Below are positions 26,731 through 35,045 of a stretch of 64,000 bases of DNA, one piece after another. Source of the DNA: Streptomyces platensis (GTDB lineage Bacteria > Actinomycetota > Actinomycetes > Streptomycetales > Streptomycetaceae); assembly GCF_008704855.1 (NCBI RefSeq), contig NZ_CP023691.1, positions 620,001 through 684,000 of the forward strand, read 5' to 3'. Below the pieces are notes generated by a model. It was not told the origin of the DNA. It made no database searches and saw only the letters and a list, made by a program, of their open reading frames with translations. The translations under genes and the position numbers were made by a program. Every line of letters starts with the position of its first letter. Position 1 is the stretch's first letter.

Positions 26731-27504
26731 CTATCGGCGGCGGGCGATCGTGATGATCTCCCGGCTCGTACCGGTGACGGGCCCGCCGCCCCAGTCCCCG
26801 TACCGGGCCTCGATAACGAATCCCGCGTCGGCGAGGAACGCGTCGAGCACCGCCTCGGCAGGAAAGCGCAGCCGCGTCCGGTCGACGCGGAGCACGGTGC
26901 CGTCGGCCGCGGCCGTCGTCCCGGTGAAGGTGACCACCTCACCGATGACGGACTCGGTCTCGTGCCACAGGCGCAGGGCCCGTCCGGCCGCGTCGACGAC
27001 GTCGGACGCCGCCGACGGATTCCAGTCCTCCCAGGCACGCGCCTGCGGATGCCGCGTCTCGAACGCGAAACGGCCGCCACTGCGCAGCGCGCTGTGGACC
27101 GCCGCGAGCGAGGCAGCCAACTCCGCGTCGGTGACCAGGCACTGGAACGCATGGCCGGTCATGGTCGCGAGGTCGAACGCAGCGTCCCATCGTGCGTCCG
27201 ACGCGGTGCCCTCGACCCACTCGATATCGGCGCGCCGCCGGGCCCGGGCAAGTGCGGCAGGGTCCGGATCGAGGCCGACGAGCCGGCCCCGGTGGCCGTG
27301 TTCACGAGCGAGGCGCAGCATGGCGCCGGTGCCACAACCGACGTCCAGGACCGAGCCCGCGGCCCTCACCAGCTCGTCATAGAAGCCGTCGCCGGGCCAC
27401 CGCTCGGGGTCCCAGGGATTCACCAGGTCGTACAGCGCAGCGGCATCGGCGTCCGTGAACACCACGGCGGCGTCCCCCTCACTTGAATCCCCTACCCGGT
27501 CCAT
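26731..27504 (-). CDS. SAM-dependent methyltransferase
   Basis: The 257-residue protein has the class I methyltransferase motif I, SVLDVGCGTGAMLRLAREHGH, acidic motif II RLVGLDPDPAALARAR, and FDLATMTGHAFQCL at motif IV. The fold matches Methyltransf_25-type enzymes. A start at GTG 27465, with a G-rich site upstream, is an alternative to the ATG at 27504. Its stop is 227 bases from the next annotated stretch and no pathway partner is obvious. Confidence 0.82.
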   Translation of the reverse strand: MDRVGDSSEGDAAVVFTDADAAALYDLVNPWDPERWPGDGFYDELVRAAGSVLDVGCGTGAMLRLAREHGHRGRLVGLDPDPAALARARRRADIEWVEGTASDARWDAAFDLATMTGHAFQCLVTDAELAASLAAVHSALRSGGRFAFETRHPQARAWEDWNPSAASDVVDAAGRALRLWHETESVIGEVVTFTGTTAAADGTVLRVDRTRLRFPAEAVLDAFLADAGFVIEARYGDWGGGPVTGTSREIITIARRR

Positions 27505-27508
27505 CGAT

Positions 27509-28021
27509 TCAGTGCCCCGGTACGGCGGTTGCTCGGGGTGCCGGCAGGCCCTTCCGTGCGCGCCAGGCCGCCGGTTCCGTGGGGTTCTCGATCCAGCCGA
27601 CCAGCTCCCACACCAAGAAGGTGAACGCCATTCCCAGCTCCGTTCCTTCGTAGAGGGAGGTCAGTTCCGTGAGGTACACGGGTTCCGTGTGGACGAGGTG
27701 CGTCTCATGGTTCTCCTCGCACCCGCACGCCACCGACACGCCCGCGAAGGCCCCGGCACTGGTGCTCTCCGAACAGTCCACCTGTAGCGAGTACTCGACC
27801 CGGTCGCCGGTGGCGTCGCCCACTGTGATGTCCGTGCACAGCACCCCGGGCTCCCATTCCCACCGCGCCGGCCCCTTCGGGCCGAGCGCCGCATCCATCC
27901 GTGCGCCTTCGAGCCGTATGAGCTCAAGGTCCCCCTCCCCGGCCTCGGGAAAGAGCTGCTCAAGCGGGGCGTCGGCCAGCGGGCCGTGCTGTGGTGCGGT
28001 CATGGGGTCGATCATCGTCAA
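27509..28021 (-). CDS. Protein of unknown function
   Basis: The 170-residue product has no recognised domain. It contains a Cys-rich patch (SVACGCEENHETHLVH) that may bind a metal, and a hydrophobic LTSLYEGTELGMAFTFLVWELVGWIE near the end. Three starts are possible (TTG 28021, ATG 28015, ATG 28003). It ends 4 bases before the methyltransferase start, so they are probably one transcript. Confidence 0.6.
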   Translation of the reverse strand: MTMIDPMTAPQHGPLADAPLEQLFPEAGEGDLELIRLEGARMDAALGPKGPARWEWEPGVLCTDITVGDATGDRVEYSLQVDCSESTSAGAFAGVSVACGCEENHETHLVHTEPVYLTELTSLYEGTELGMAFTFLVWELVGWIENPTEPAAWRARKGLPAPRATAVPGH

Positions 28022-28122
28022 CGGGTGGGTCAGTCACAACTGGTGAGCGGCTGAGGGAGTTCTGCCGGTTCGGTGTCCGGATCGGGTACCGGGCAGGTGC
28101 CGTGCACGCCGCTGCGGCTGCT

Positions 28123-28917
28123 TCAAGGAGTCAGTTCGCCGGTGAAGACGGTTACCGCGTGGCCGAGCAGGGTGACCCGGTCGTCGCGCAGTTCTACGCC
28201 CACCCGGCCGCCGCGTGGGGAGAGTTGCCTGCCGTTCAGTGCGGTGCGGCCGAGGCGTTCGGCCCAGTGGGGTGCGAGGACGCAGTGGGCGGCGCCGGTG
28301 ACGGGGTCCTCGGGGATGCCGGCGGCGGGGGCGAAGACGCGGGAGACGAAGTCGTGGTCGGCGCCGTTCGGGGCGCTCGCGGTCACGATGACGGCTCGGC
28401 CGCTGAAGCCGGCGAGAGCGGCGATGTCCGGGGTGAGGTCACGTACCGTTGCCGCATCCGGCAGTTCCACGAGCAGATCGTGCCTGGCCCGGCCGGTCCA
28501 CTGCGGCTCGGCTCCGAGAGCCGTGGCGAGCAGCGGCGGTACGGGGATGGCGGTCGGCGCATCCGTGGGGAAGTCCAGGGATATCGCGCCCTGGTCGTGC
28601 TGACGGGCGGTCAGTACGCCGCTGAGGGTGGTGAAGTGCAGCGGTGCCGCGGGAGTGGCGGAGCCGGTCGTGTGGAGCACGTGGGCGGTGGCCAGCGTGG
28701 CGTGGCCGCACAGATCGACCTCCACCGTCGGCGTGAACCACCGCAGTCCGTAGGTGTTTTCCGCGGTTCGGTGCACAAAAGCGGTTTCGGAGAGGTTGAA
28801 TTCGGCGGCCACCCGCTGCATCCAGGCGGCGTCGGCCGGCCTGTCCAGCAGACACACCCCGGCGGGATTCCCGGCGAAGGGCCGGTCGGTGAACGCATCG
28901 ACGATGAAGGTACGCAT
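28123..28917 (-). CDS. PhzF-family protein (isomerase/epimerase fold)
   Basis: The 264-residue protein has the PhzF pattern: start TFIVDAFTDRPFAGNPAGVCLL, catalytic Glu44 in NLSETAFV, LRWFTPTVEVDLCGHATLA, and SRVFAPAAGIPEDPVTGAAHC. The diaminopimelate-epimerase fold is conserved. PhzF itself makes phenazine precursors, but most family members outside phenazine clusters have unknown isomerase activity, and no phenazine genes are here. Confidence 0.85.
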   Translation of the reverse strand: MRTFIVDAFTDRPFAGNPAGVCLLDRPADAAWMQRVAAEFNLSETAFVHRTAENTYGLRWFTPTVEVDLCGHATLATAHVLHTTGSATPAAPLHFTTLSGVLTARQHDQGAISLDFPTDAPTAIPVPPLLATALGAEPQWTGRARHDLLVELPDAATVRDLTPDIAALAGFSGRAVIVTASAPNGADHDFVSRVFAPAAGIPEDPVTGAAHCVLAPHWAERLGRTALNGRQLSPRGGRVGVELRDDRVTLLGHAVTVFTGELTP

Positions 28918-29232
28918 GCGCCTGACGCTACTGGTCGTGGCGGGGGTTCGTCCGGCCCAGGCCTGTCCGGGAGGCCCCGGTCGCCTGAGGGGTGGTGCCG
29001 AAGGACCGGAAAGGGGGGCGTGATCGGGACCGATATCGCCGTACCGCCGGATGTGTCACCGGATTCGGCTCTTGCTCGGTGGGGGGTGTCCCGTACGTCT
29101 TTGGGCGGCTCGTCGGGCCCTCGATGTGCCGTAGTCCGCCATCCGTTCCGGCAGTCGTTTTCGCTCCGGAAGTGAGCATCTTTTGGGCCTCTTCTGTCTG
29201 ACGGAGCACGGGAGGGGCAAGCTGTTCTCGCC
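28918..29232. other. Divergent intergenic region
   Basis: These 315 bases separate the PhzF gene and the plus-strand membrane protein. No ORF with homology was seen, and no strong promoter element stands out. Confidence 0.45.
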
Positions 29233-29985
29233 ATGGAAGCCGGATACGTACTCAGGGGATTGCGGGCCATCGCGTTCGCGGTGGTCTGTGTGCTGCTCAC
29301 GGCTGTCGGGCATGTGCTGACCTCCGGGGCGGTGCTGCCGTGGCGGGTGCTGCTCACGGCCGCGGTAGGGGCCGCGGGAGGCGCGTGGTGCTTCGCCGGC
29401 CGGGAGCGCGGGCCGTTGACGGTGGCGGCCCTGACGGTGGGCACCCAGGCGACGCTGCACTCCGCCTTCGCCCTCGGGCAGGCGCTGGACCACACCGGGC
29501 ACAGCAAATTGTCCTGGGCCGGGCTGTGGTGGGAATCGCTGCGGTGTGGTGGCGGAGTGCCGTTTCATCCGCTGCGGGTGCCAAGTGGCGTGCGTGCGGC
29601 TCTGGTTGACGGTTCGCCGGTGCAGGAGATGGCACACGGCGGGCACTTCGGCGGTCTGTCGATGTCCGGCCAGATGGCCGTCATGGGGCACACCCCGCAT
29701 CCGGGGGCGCCGGGTGGCGCCGGTGTGATGCTCGCGGCGCATCTGCTGATCGCGACGCTGAGCGTGTGGTGGATGTGGGGCGGCGAGCGCGCGGTCTTCC
29801 GGCTGGTACGTGCGGTGTCCCTCGCCCTCGTGCCGCGCCTCCGCCTCGTACGGCACACCGTGCTGCCGACCCTCCCTCCGGAGCCCCGGGAACCGGAGCG
29901 GACACCGCATCGCGCCTTGCCCGGCCGACTGCTGGTCCATGTCGTCTCGCGTCGGGGCCCTCCGCAGGCGCCGGCTGTCCACTGA
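29233..29985 (+). CDS. Integral membrane protein with a Met/His-rich loop
   Basis: The 250-residue protein has hydrophobic segments at about residues 9-30 (AIAFAVVCVLLTAVGHVL), 36-54, 60-80 and 168-186 (MLAAHLLIATLSVWWMW). Between the last two is a His/Met-rich stretch (MAHGGHFGGLSMSGQM and MGHTPHPG) that could coordinate copper or another soft metal. The tail is Pro/Arg-rich. The start is uncertain because the upstream GGAGGGG is too far away. It lies 196 bases before the sigma factor and in the same direction, so a metal-linked function is a reasonable guess. Confidence 0.6.
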   Translation: MEAGYVLRGLRAIAFAVVCVLLTAVGHVLTSGAVLPWRVLLTAAVGAAGGAWCFAGRERGPLTVAALTVGTQATLHSAFALGQALDHTGHSKLSWAGLWWESLRCGGGVPFHPLRVPSGVRAALVDGSPVQEMAHGGHFGGLSMSGQMAVMGHTPHPGAPGGAGVMLAAHLLIATLSVWWMWGGERAVFRLVRAVSLALVPRLRLVRHTVLPTLPPEPREPERTPHRALPGRLLVHVVSRRGPPQAPAVH

Positions 29986-30181
29986 CAGCGGAGCGCCCTC
30001 CGGGCAGCGGACGGACAGCGCGCGGATGCCGCGCCGGCCGCGCCCGCCCCGACATCTCCGGTCCCCCGCGCCGTTCGCCGGACCGGATCCAGCGAAGGAC
30101 TTCTGATGATGACGCCTGCCCAGATGCCGGTATCGCGGATACCCGTACCCATGGAACTGCGTGAGGGAGAGGAGGCATCGC

Positions 30182-30829
30182 ATGCGTGCGGCTGAGGACG
30201 CGCAGGTGACCAAGTGGGCGCTGGAGGGCCGCAGCGGTGACGAGGCCGCCGTCGAGCGGTTCGTACGGGCCACCCGGCGCGATGTGCTGCGCTATGTCAC
30301 GCATTTGAGCGGTGACTTCCAGGCGGCGGACGACTTGGTGCAGGACACCTATCTGCGGGCCCTCCGGGGCCTCCCCTCCTTCGAGGGCCGGTCCTCGGCC
30401 CGTACCTGGCTGCTGACGATCGCCCGGCGCACGGTCGCCGACCGGATCCGCGCCAACCGGGCCAGGCCCCGGATCGCCGCGCTCGACGACTGGCAGACCA
30501 TGGCCGAACAAGCGCAGCCGGAGATCCTGCCGGGGTTCGATGAGGGCGTCGTGCTGGCCGATCTGCTCTGCGCACTCGCGCCCGCGCGGCGGGAGGCGTT
30601 TGTGCTCACGCAACTGCTCGGGATGCCGTATGCGCAGGCCGCGGCGGTGGCGAGGTGTCCGGTGGGCACCGTCCGCTCCCGGGTGGCACGGGCCCGGGAG
30701 ACGCTGATCGCGCTGGTGAACTCGGCGGAGGGCAGCACCGCGCGGCGACCGGACGGCGCGGAGCGGGAGGCGGCGCCGGCCGGCTTCGGGGCGACATGGC
30801 GGGTGTCCGCTTCGACGGCCTCGGCGTGA
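30182..30829 (+). CDS. ECF RNA polymerase sigma factor, SigC-like
   Basis: The 215-residue protein has sigma region 2 (RRDVLRYVTHLSGDFQAADDLVQDTYLRALRGLPSF and ARTWLLTIARRTVADRIRANRARPR, about 25-100). Region 4 is REAFVLTQLLGMPYAQAAAVARCPVGTVRSRVARARETL (about 135-180). The pattern closely follows Mycobacterium tuberculosis SigC, a group linked there to copper acquisition. I chose ATG 30182 behind GAGGAGG (7-base spacing) rather than GTG 30161. No anti-sigma gene is adjacent, as for SigC. A metal ABC importer follows. Confidence 0.82.
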   Translation: MRAAEDAQVTKWALEGRSGDEAAVERFVRATRRDVLRYVTHLSGDFQAADDLVQDTYLRALRGLPSFEGRSSARTWLLTIARRTVADRIRANRARPRIAALDDWQTMAEQAQPEILPGFDEGVVLADLLCALAPARREAFVLTQLLGMPYAQAAAVARCPVGTVRSRVARARETLIALVNSAEGSTARRPDGAEREAAPAGFGATWRVSASTASA

Positions 30830-30968
30830 TGCGGTAGCCGGGGTCCGGGAGCGGGACCGGATGCCGATGCCCGGGGGAAGGCCGGGGCGCGGGGACGTGC
30901 GGAGCAGCGGTCCCGCGTCCCGCCCGCGTCCTACGGGCCCCGGCCCTTGCCCCCGCACAGAGAATCCC

Positions 30969-30998
30969 GCCCGGCCGGGAACTCCACGCCCGGCCGGG
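30969..30998. repeat. Two identical palindromes before the metal importer operon
   Basis: GCCCGGCCGGG occurs at 30969-30979 and again at 30988-30998, separated by 8 bases; together they also form a hairpin. It sits 14 bases before the ATPase start. It could end the sigma-factor transcript or bind a regulator. Confidence 0.5.
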
Positions 30999-31012
30999 CC
31001 GACTAGTGGGCT

Positions 31013-31702
31013 GTGGAGCGCAGCAATGAGCAGCCGGAGCCCCCAGCGGCACGGCAGGAGAGCAGGGCGTCCGGTCTCGGCGTACGGATGCACGGCGTGG
31101 TGTGCCGGCACGGCCGTCTGGAGGCCGTGAGCGGTGTCGATCTGGACGTGGCCGCCGGTGAACGGATCGCGCTGACCGGTACGAACGGTTCGGGCAAGAC
31201 GACGCTGCTGCGGGCGGTGCTGGGGCTGCACCGGCAGGTCGACGGCGAGATCCTCGTCGGGCGGCGGGGCGCTCGCAGCGCGGCGGAGTGGGCCTGGCGC
31301 AGACGGGCCTGCGCATGGATACCGCAGCGCCCGGCAGCCGGGCGCTTCCCGCTGCTGGCAAGGGAGTTGCTGGCGAGCAGCGGCGCCCCGGACGAGGCGG
31401 CGGCCGCCGCCGTGCGCCTCGGGGTGGGTGCGCTCGGGGACCGTCCGCTGAGCAGTCTGTCCGGTGGGCAGTTGCAGCGGATGCATCTGGCGCGGGCGGT
31501 GGGGTGTGTGGCCGCGGGGGCGGGCGTGCTGCTCGCCGACGAGCCTACGGCGGCACTGGACTTCGCCGGACAGGAGGAGGCCGCCGAGGTGCTCACCACG
31601 CTGCCGGTGACGGTGCTCGTGGTCACCCATGACCGGGCGATGGCCGCGCGCTGCGACCGGACGCTGGAGATGGCCGCCGGACGTCTGCGGGAGGTCCGGT
31701 GA
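31013..31702 (+). CDS. Metal ABC transporter ATP-binding protein (Zn/Mn type)
   Basis: The 229-residue protein has Walker A LTGTNGSGKTTLLRAVLG, the ABC signature LSGGQLQRMHLARAVG, Walker B GVLLADEPTAALD and the switch His in VVTHD. It belongs to the short importer ATPases of the ZnuC/MntB type, judged from the permease and binding protein that follow. GTG 31013 is the likely start, with a weak ribosome binding site. It overlaps the permease by 4 bases. Confidence 0.85.
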   Translation: MERSNEQPEPPAARQESRASGLGVRMHGVVCRHGRLEAVSGVDLDVAAGERIALTGTNGSGKTTLLRAVLGLHRQVDGEILVGRRGARSAAEWAWRRRACAWIPQRPAAGRFPLLARELLASSGAPDEAAAAAVRLGVGALGDRPLSSLSGGQLQRMHLARAVGCVAAGAGVLLADEPTAALDFAGQEEAAEVLTTLPVTVLVVTHDRAMAARCDRTLEMAAGRLREVR

Positions 31703-32562
31703 ACGCGCTCGGACAGGCCGGTGACCTGCTCCAGCTGGTACCGGTACAGCGTGCCGGGGCCGGTCTGCTGCTGTCCGCTCTGGGGCTGCCGATAGTAGGC
31801 GTGGTGATCGTCGGGCTGGACATCATGCCGGTGCGCTTCGCGATGATGCATGTGGCGCTGCTGGGCATCGCGGTGGGGCAACTGCTGGGCCTGGACCCGG
31901 TGTTGTGCGCGCTTGTCGCGTGTGCGCTGGCCGGTGCCGGGGTGGCGCCGCTGGCGCGTACGGCGGAGGGTCTGTCGGGGGCGATGGGGCTGCTGATGAG
32001 CCTGGCCATCGCCGCCGCGCTGCTGATGCTGGCGCTGTCCGGGGTGAACGCGAACGGGGCCTTCGCGCTGCTGTGGGGGTCGATCCTGGCGGTGCGCCCC
32101 GCCGATCTCGCGGTGCTGGGTGCGCTGGCGGTAGCTCTGCCCGCACTGTTCGTCTGGCGGCGCCGGGAGCTGTCGCTGCTGCTGCACGACCGGGAGCTGG
32201 CGCTGTGTTCCGGGGTGGCGGTGCAGCGGCTGACCGTGCTGCTCCTGGTCCTGGTGGCGGTCGCGGTGGCCGGTGCCATCCGGCTGACCGGGGCCCTGCT
32301 GGTGGACGCGCTCACCCTGCTGCCCGCCCTCGCCGCCCGCCGGCTCGGCCGCTCGCTGGTCTCGATCACCCTGTGGGCGATCGGCATCGGGCTGGTCGTG
32401 AACGTCGTCGGCTTTCTTGCCTCGCTGGCCTGGGACCTGCCGCCCGGGCCGGTCCTCGTCCTCGCTGCGGGTGCGGTCGCCCTCGCAGCTCATCTCATCC
32501 CTGAACGGAGAACTCCCTCATGGCGCGAACCCGCGGCCTCGTCCGTCCCCTCATCGCACTGA
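31699..32562 (+). CDS. Metal ABC transporter permease (ABC-3 family)
   Basis: The 287-residue protein has 7-8 hydrophobic segments and the ABC-3 pattern (RFAMMHVALLGIAVGQLLGLDP; SVTLL-like TGALLVDALTLLPALAARRLGRS). The start overlaps the ATPase stop (GTGA). The last 43 bases overlap the binding-protein gene in another frame. It forms the membrane channel of the importer. Confidence 0.85.
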   Translation: MNALGQAGDLLQLVPVQRAGAGLLLSALGLPIVGVVIVGLDIMPVRFAMMHVALLGIAVGQLLGLDPVLCALVACALAGAGVAPLARTAEGLSGAMGLLMSLAIAAALLMLALSGVNANGAFALLWGSILAVRPADLAVLGALAVALPALFVWRRRELSLLLHDRELALCSGVAVQRLTVLLLVLVAVAVAGAIRLTGALLVDALTLLPALAARRLGRSLVSITLWAIGIGLVVNVVGFLASLAWDLPPGPVLVLAAGAVALAAHLIPERRTPSWREPAASSVPSSH

Positions 32563-33326
32563 GCGCGGGCCTGCTGCTGATCTCCGGCTGCGGCTCCGGC
32601 GCAACCTCGGAAAAGACCGCGGCCACGTCGGACAAGGCATCCTCCGGTCCCGTGGTGGTCGCCACCACGGTCTGGGAGGCGGCGCTGGCGAAGGCCGCCG
32701 GGGCGAAGCAGGTGACCTCCATCGTCCCCGCCTCGATCAGGCATGCGCCCGATTACGACGTCAAGCCGTCCGATCTGGCCAAGGTGGCGCAGGCCGACTA
32801 CGTCCTCTACTCCTCGTTCGAGCCGTTCGCCGGCCGGATCAAGGAGGCGGCGGGCTCGAAGGCCAAGATGATCGAGCTGAACCTGGACAACACCCCGTCG
32901 AAGACGACGGCGAATGTGACGCGGCTGGGCAAGGCGTTCGGTACGCAGCAGGCGGCCGCGCGGTGGAACACCACGTTCGGCAAGGAGTGGGAGTCGCTGA
33001 ACAAGAAGGTGCGGGCCGCCTGGCCGGGTGGCAAGGCCCCGGCGGTGACGGCGCAGATGTTCACCGCCTGGGCGGCCAAGCTGGCCGGGGCGCAGCTGGT
33101 GGGCACCTACGGGCCGGAGGCGGTGACGCCGGCGCAGCTGTCCGAGCTGTCCGCGAAGAAGCCGAAGTTCGTGCTCGACAACGAGAACATGTCGACCGGA
33201 ACGGTGCTGCCCGGCTCGGGCGCCAAGCAGCTGAACATCGCCAACTACCCGGGGCAGGACCTCGATCTGCTGGCGGTGTACCGCAAGGCTGCGCAGCAGA
33301 TGGAGAAGGCGTTCACGGCGTCCTGA
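32520..33326 (+). CDS. Metal ABC transporter substrate-binding lipoprotein (ZnuA-like)
   Basis: The 268-residue protein has a lipoprotein signal with lipobox LLISGC (Cys at about 24), then VVVATTVWEAALAKAAGAKQVTSIVP and a binding-site region HAPDYDVKPSDLAKVAQADYVLYSSF. The shape matches cluster A-I solute-binding proteins for Zn or Mn. It lacks the His-rich loop of ZnuA and retains few of the usual His ligands, so the metal is uncertain. The start lies inside the permease gene. Confidence 0.82.
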   Translation: MARTRGLVRPLIALSAGLLLISGCGSGATSEKTAATSDKASSGPVVVATTVWEAALAKAAGAKQVTSIVPASIRHAPDYDVKPSDLAKVAQADYVLYSSFEPFAGRIKEAAGSKAKMIELNLDNTPSKTTANVTRLGKAFGTQQAAARWNTTFGKEWESLNKKVRAAWPGGKAPAVTAQMFTAWAAKLAGAQLVGTYGPEAVTPAQLSELSAKKPKFVLDNENMSTGTVLPGSGAKQLNIANYPGQDLDLLAVYRKAAQQMEKAFTAS

Positions 33327-33344
33327 TCAGCCGGTGAATCACCG

Positions 33345-33383
33345 GGCGGTGGTGGGCCGTTGGCGCCTGCGCCCACCACCGCC
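33345..33383. terminator. Bidirectional terminator between convergent operons
   Basis: GGCGGTGGTGGGC at 33345-33357 and its exact reverse complement at 33371-33383, with a 13-base loop. A second palindrome, ccggtgaatcaccgg, lies just before it (33331-33345). It separates the metal importer from the CoA ligase gene, which ends at 33390. Confidence 0.8.
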
Positions 33384-33389
33384 GGCCGG

Positions 33390-35045
33390 TCACCCCGTCC
33401 GTGCGGGCTCGGCCGCGAGCCCGCCGGCGATCCGGTTCCGCAGGGCGGTGCGGTCGGGTTTGCCCGCGGGGGTGAGCGGCAGCGCGCCGGTCACCGGCAG
33501 CAGATGCTCGGGGTGCTTGCGGCGCTCCACACCCCGCGTATCGAGGTGGGCGCACAGGCTCTGGAGGGTGATCTCCCGGCCGGCCCTCGGCACCACGCAG
33601 GCCGCGAGCCGCTCCCCCATCAGCGGGTCGGGCACGCCCACGCAGATCACGTCCCGTACGTCCGGGTGGGAGGAGAGCTCGCCCTCGACCTCTGCGGGGC
33701 TGATGTTCGCGCCGCCACGGATCACGATGTCCTTGAGGCGGCCGACGACCCGCAGGGTGCCGTCGGCGGCGAGCGTCCCCAGGTCACCGGTGCGTACCCA
33801 GCCGTCCGCCGTGCGGTAGCGCATGTTCAGCTCGGGCGCGCCGACATAGCAGAGGGGTGTCATCGGGCCGCGCGCGAGGATCTCCCCGGTCCCGTCCGAG
33901 GCCGCACCGGGCGGCGGCACGATCCGGATCTCGCAGACCGCGGCATCGGGCCGGCCCACCACGATCCCCGGGCCGTCGTCCGGGAGCGGGGACCGCTGCG
34001 CCAAGCCGGTATGGCAGTTGACCCCGTCGGCCGATCCATAGAGGTTGACCACCGGGCAGCCGAAGACCCTGGCCGCCTCGTCGTGGGTGGCCGCGTCGAG
34101 CGCGGAGCCGCCCAGGACCAGCGCCGTCGGCCCGTCCGCCGTACGGCCTTCCGTGACGCAGCGTTCCACCATCATGCGCACCATCGTGGGCACGCCCAGC
34201 ACATGGGTGGGCCGATGGGCGCGCACGGCCGCCAGCGCCGCCTCGGGCGTGAAACGGTCGAGCAGCACCAGGGTGCCGCCGTGCCGGGCGAGGGTCACCG
34301 CGGTCCCGCTGCTGCCGAACGCCGACGCGAGCGGGACGAGGAAGAGACACCGCGGCGGGGTGCCGTCCGTCAGCAGCGAGGCGAGGAAGTTGCCCCGGCC
34401 GCCGGCGAGCGCATTGTGCGAATAGGCCACCATCTTCGGCTCCGCCTCGGAGCCGGAGGAGACCAGGATGCGGGCCGCGGTGTCCGGATCGGGCCGTTCG
34501 GGGGTGAAGTCCCGCTCGTCGCCGGTCAGTTCGGCCGGCGACCGGCAGCCGGCGGGGACCGTGCCCGGGCCGGCGGCGATCACGGTGTGCAGGGCGGGCA
34601 AGGCATCGGCCCGTTCCGCCAGTTCCCGGGCGGGCTCGCTCCCCCGGTAGGTGGTGGCCGCGATCACCGCGCGCGCCCCGGAACGGGCGAGCAGCGAGAC
34701 GGCTTCGCGGCCGCCGCGCCCGACGGGGAAGGGCAGGGCTATCGCCCCCAGGGCGGCCAGCGCGAGATCGGCGGCCACCGCCGCGCCGCTGTTGGGGAGT
34801 TGCACGCCCACCACATCGCCCGGACGGATACCGGCCTCGGCGAGGCCGGCGGCCAGACATCGTGCCTCGGTGTCCAGCTCGGCATAGCTCGTCTCACCCT
34901 GTGCGTCGATCACGGCGGTCCGCAGCGGGTGACGCATCCGGTGTGCCCGGAACAGCGCGTACAGGTCGAGATCGGGGCAGTGGCCCTCCGCCGCCCAGGC
35001 GCGGCGGAGCGGGCCGGGGACCAGGTCGGGTATCCGCGGGGTCAT
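33390..35045 (-). CDS. AMP-dependent acyl-CoA synthetase/ligase (CaiC-like)
   Basis: The 551-residue protein has ANL-family motifs: the phosphate-binding loop SSGSEAEPKMVAYSHN (a variant of the usual SGTTGxPK), NLYGSADG, WVRTGDLG, RLKDIVIRGGANISPAEVE and the C-terminal catalytic Lys in PLTPAGKPDRTAL. It activates a carboxylic acid to its CoA thioester. The ATG overlaps the CoA-transferase stop by 4 bases. With the adjacent transferase and acyl-CoA dehydrogenase the set resembles caiC-caiB-caiA of carnitine metabolism, but the substrate is not known. Confidence 0.86.
   Translation of the reverse strand: MTPRIPDLVPGPLRRAWAAEGHCPDLDLYALFRAHRMRHPLRTAVIDAQGETSYAELDTEARCLAAGLAEAGIRPGDVVGVQLPNSGAAVAADLALAALGAIALPFPVGRGGREAVSLLARSGARAVIAATTYRGSEPARELAERADALPALHTVIAAGPGTVPAGCRSPAELTGDERDFTPERPDPDTAARILVSSGSEAEPKMVAYSHNALAGGRGNFLASLLTDGTPPRCLFLVPLASAFGSSGTAVTLARHGGTLVLLDRFTPEAALAAVRAHRPTHVLGVPTMVRMMVERCVTEGRTADGPTALVLGGSALDAATHDEAARVFGCPVVNLYGSADGVNCHTGLAQRSPLPDDGPGIVVGRPDAAVCEIRIVPPPGAASDGTGEILARGPMTPLCYVGAPELNMRYRTADGWVRTGDLGTLAADGTLRVVGRLKDIVIRGGANISPAEVEGELSSHPDVRDVICVGVPDPLMGERLAACVVPRAGREITLQSLCAHLDTRGVERRKHPEHLLPVTGALPLTPAGKPDRTALRNRIAGGLAAEPARTG

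Noticed and set aside
28123..28917. Phenazine biosynthesis from the PhzF hit
   Set aside because: No other phz genes are present; a PhzF-fold protein alone does not imply phenazines.
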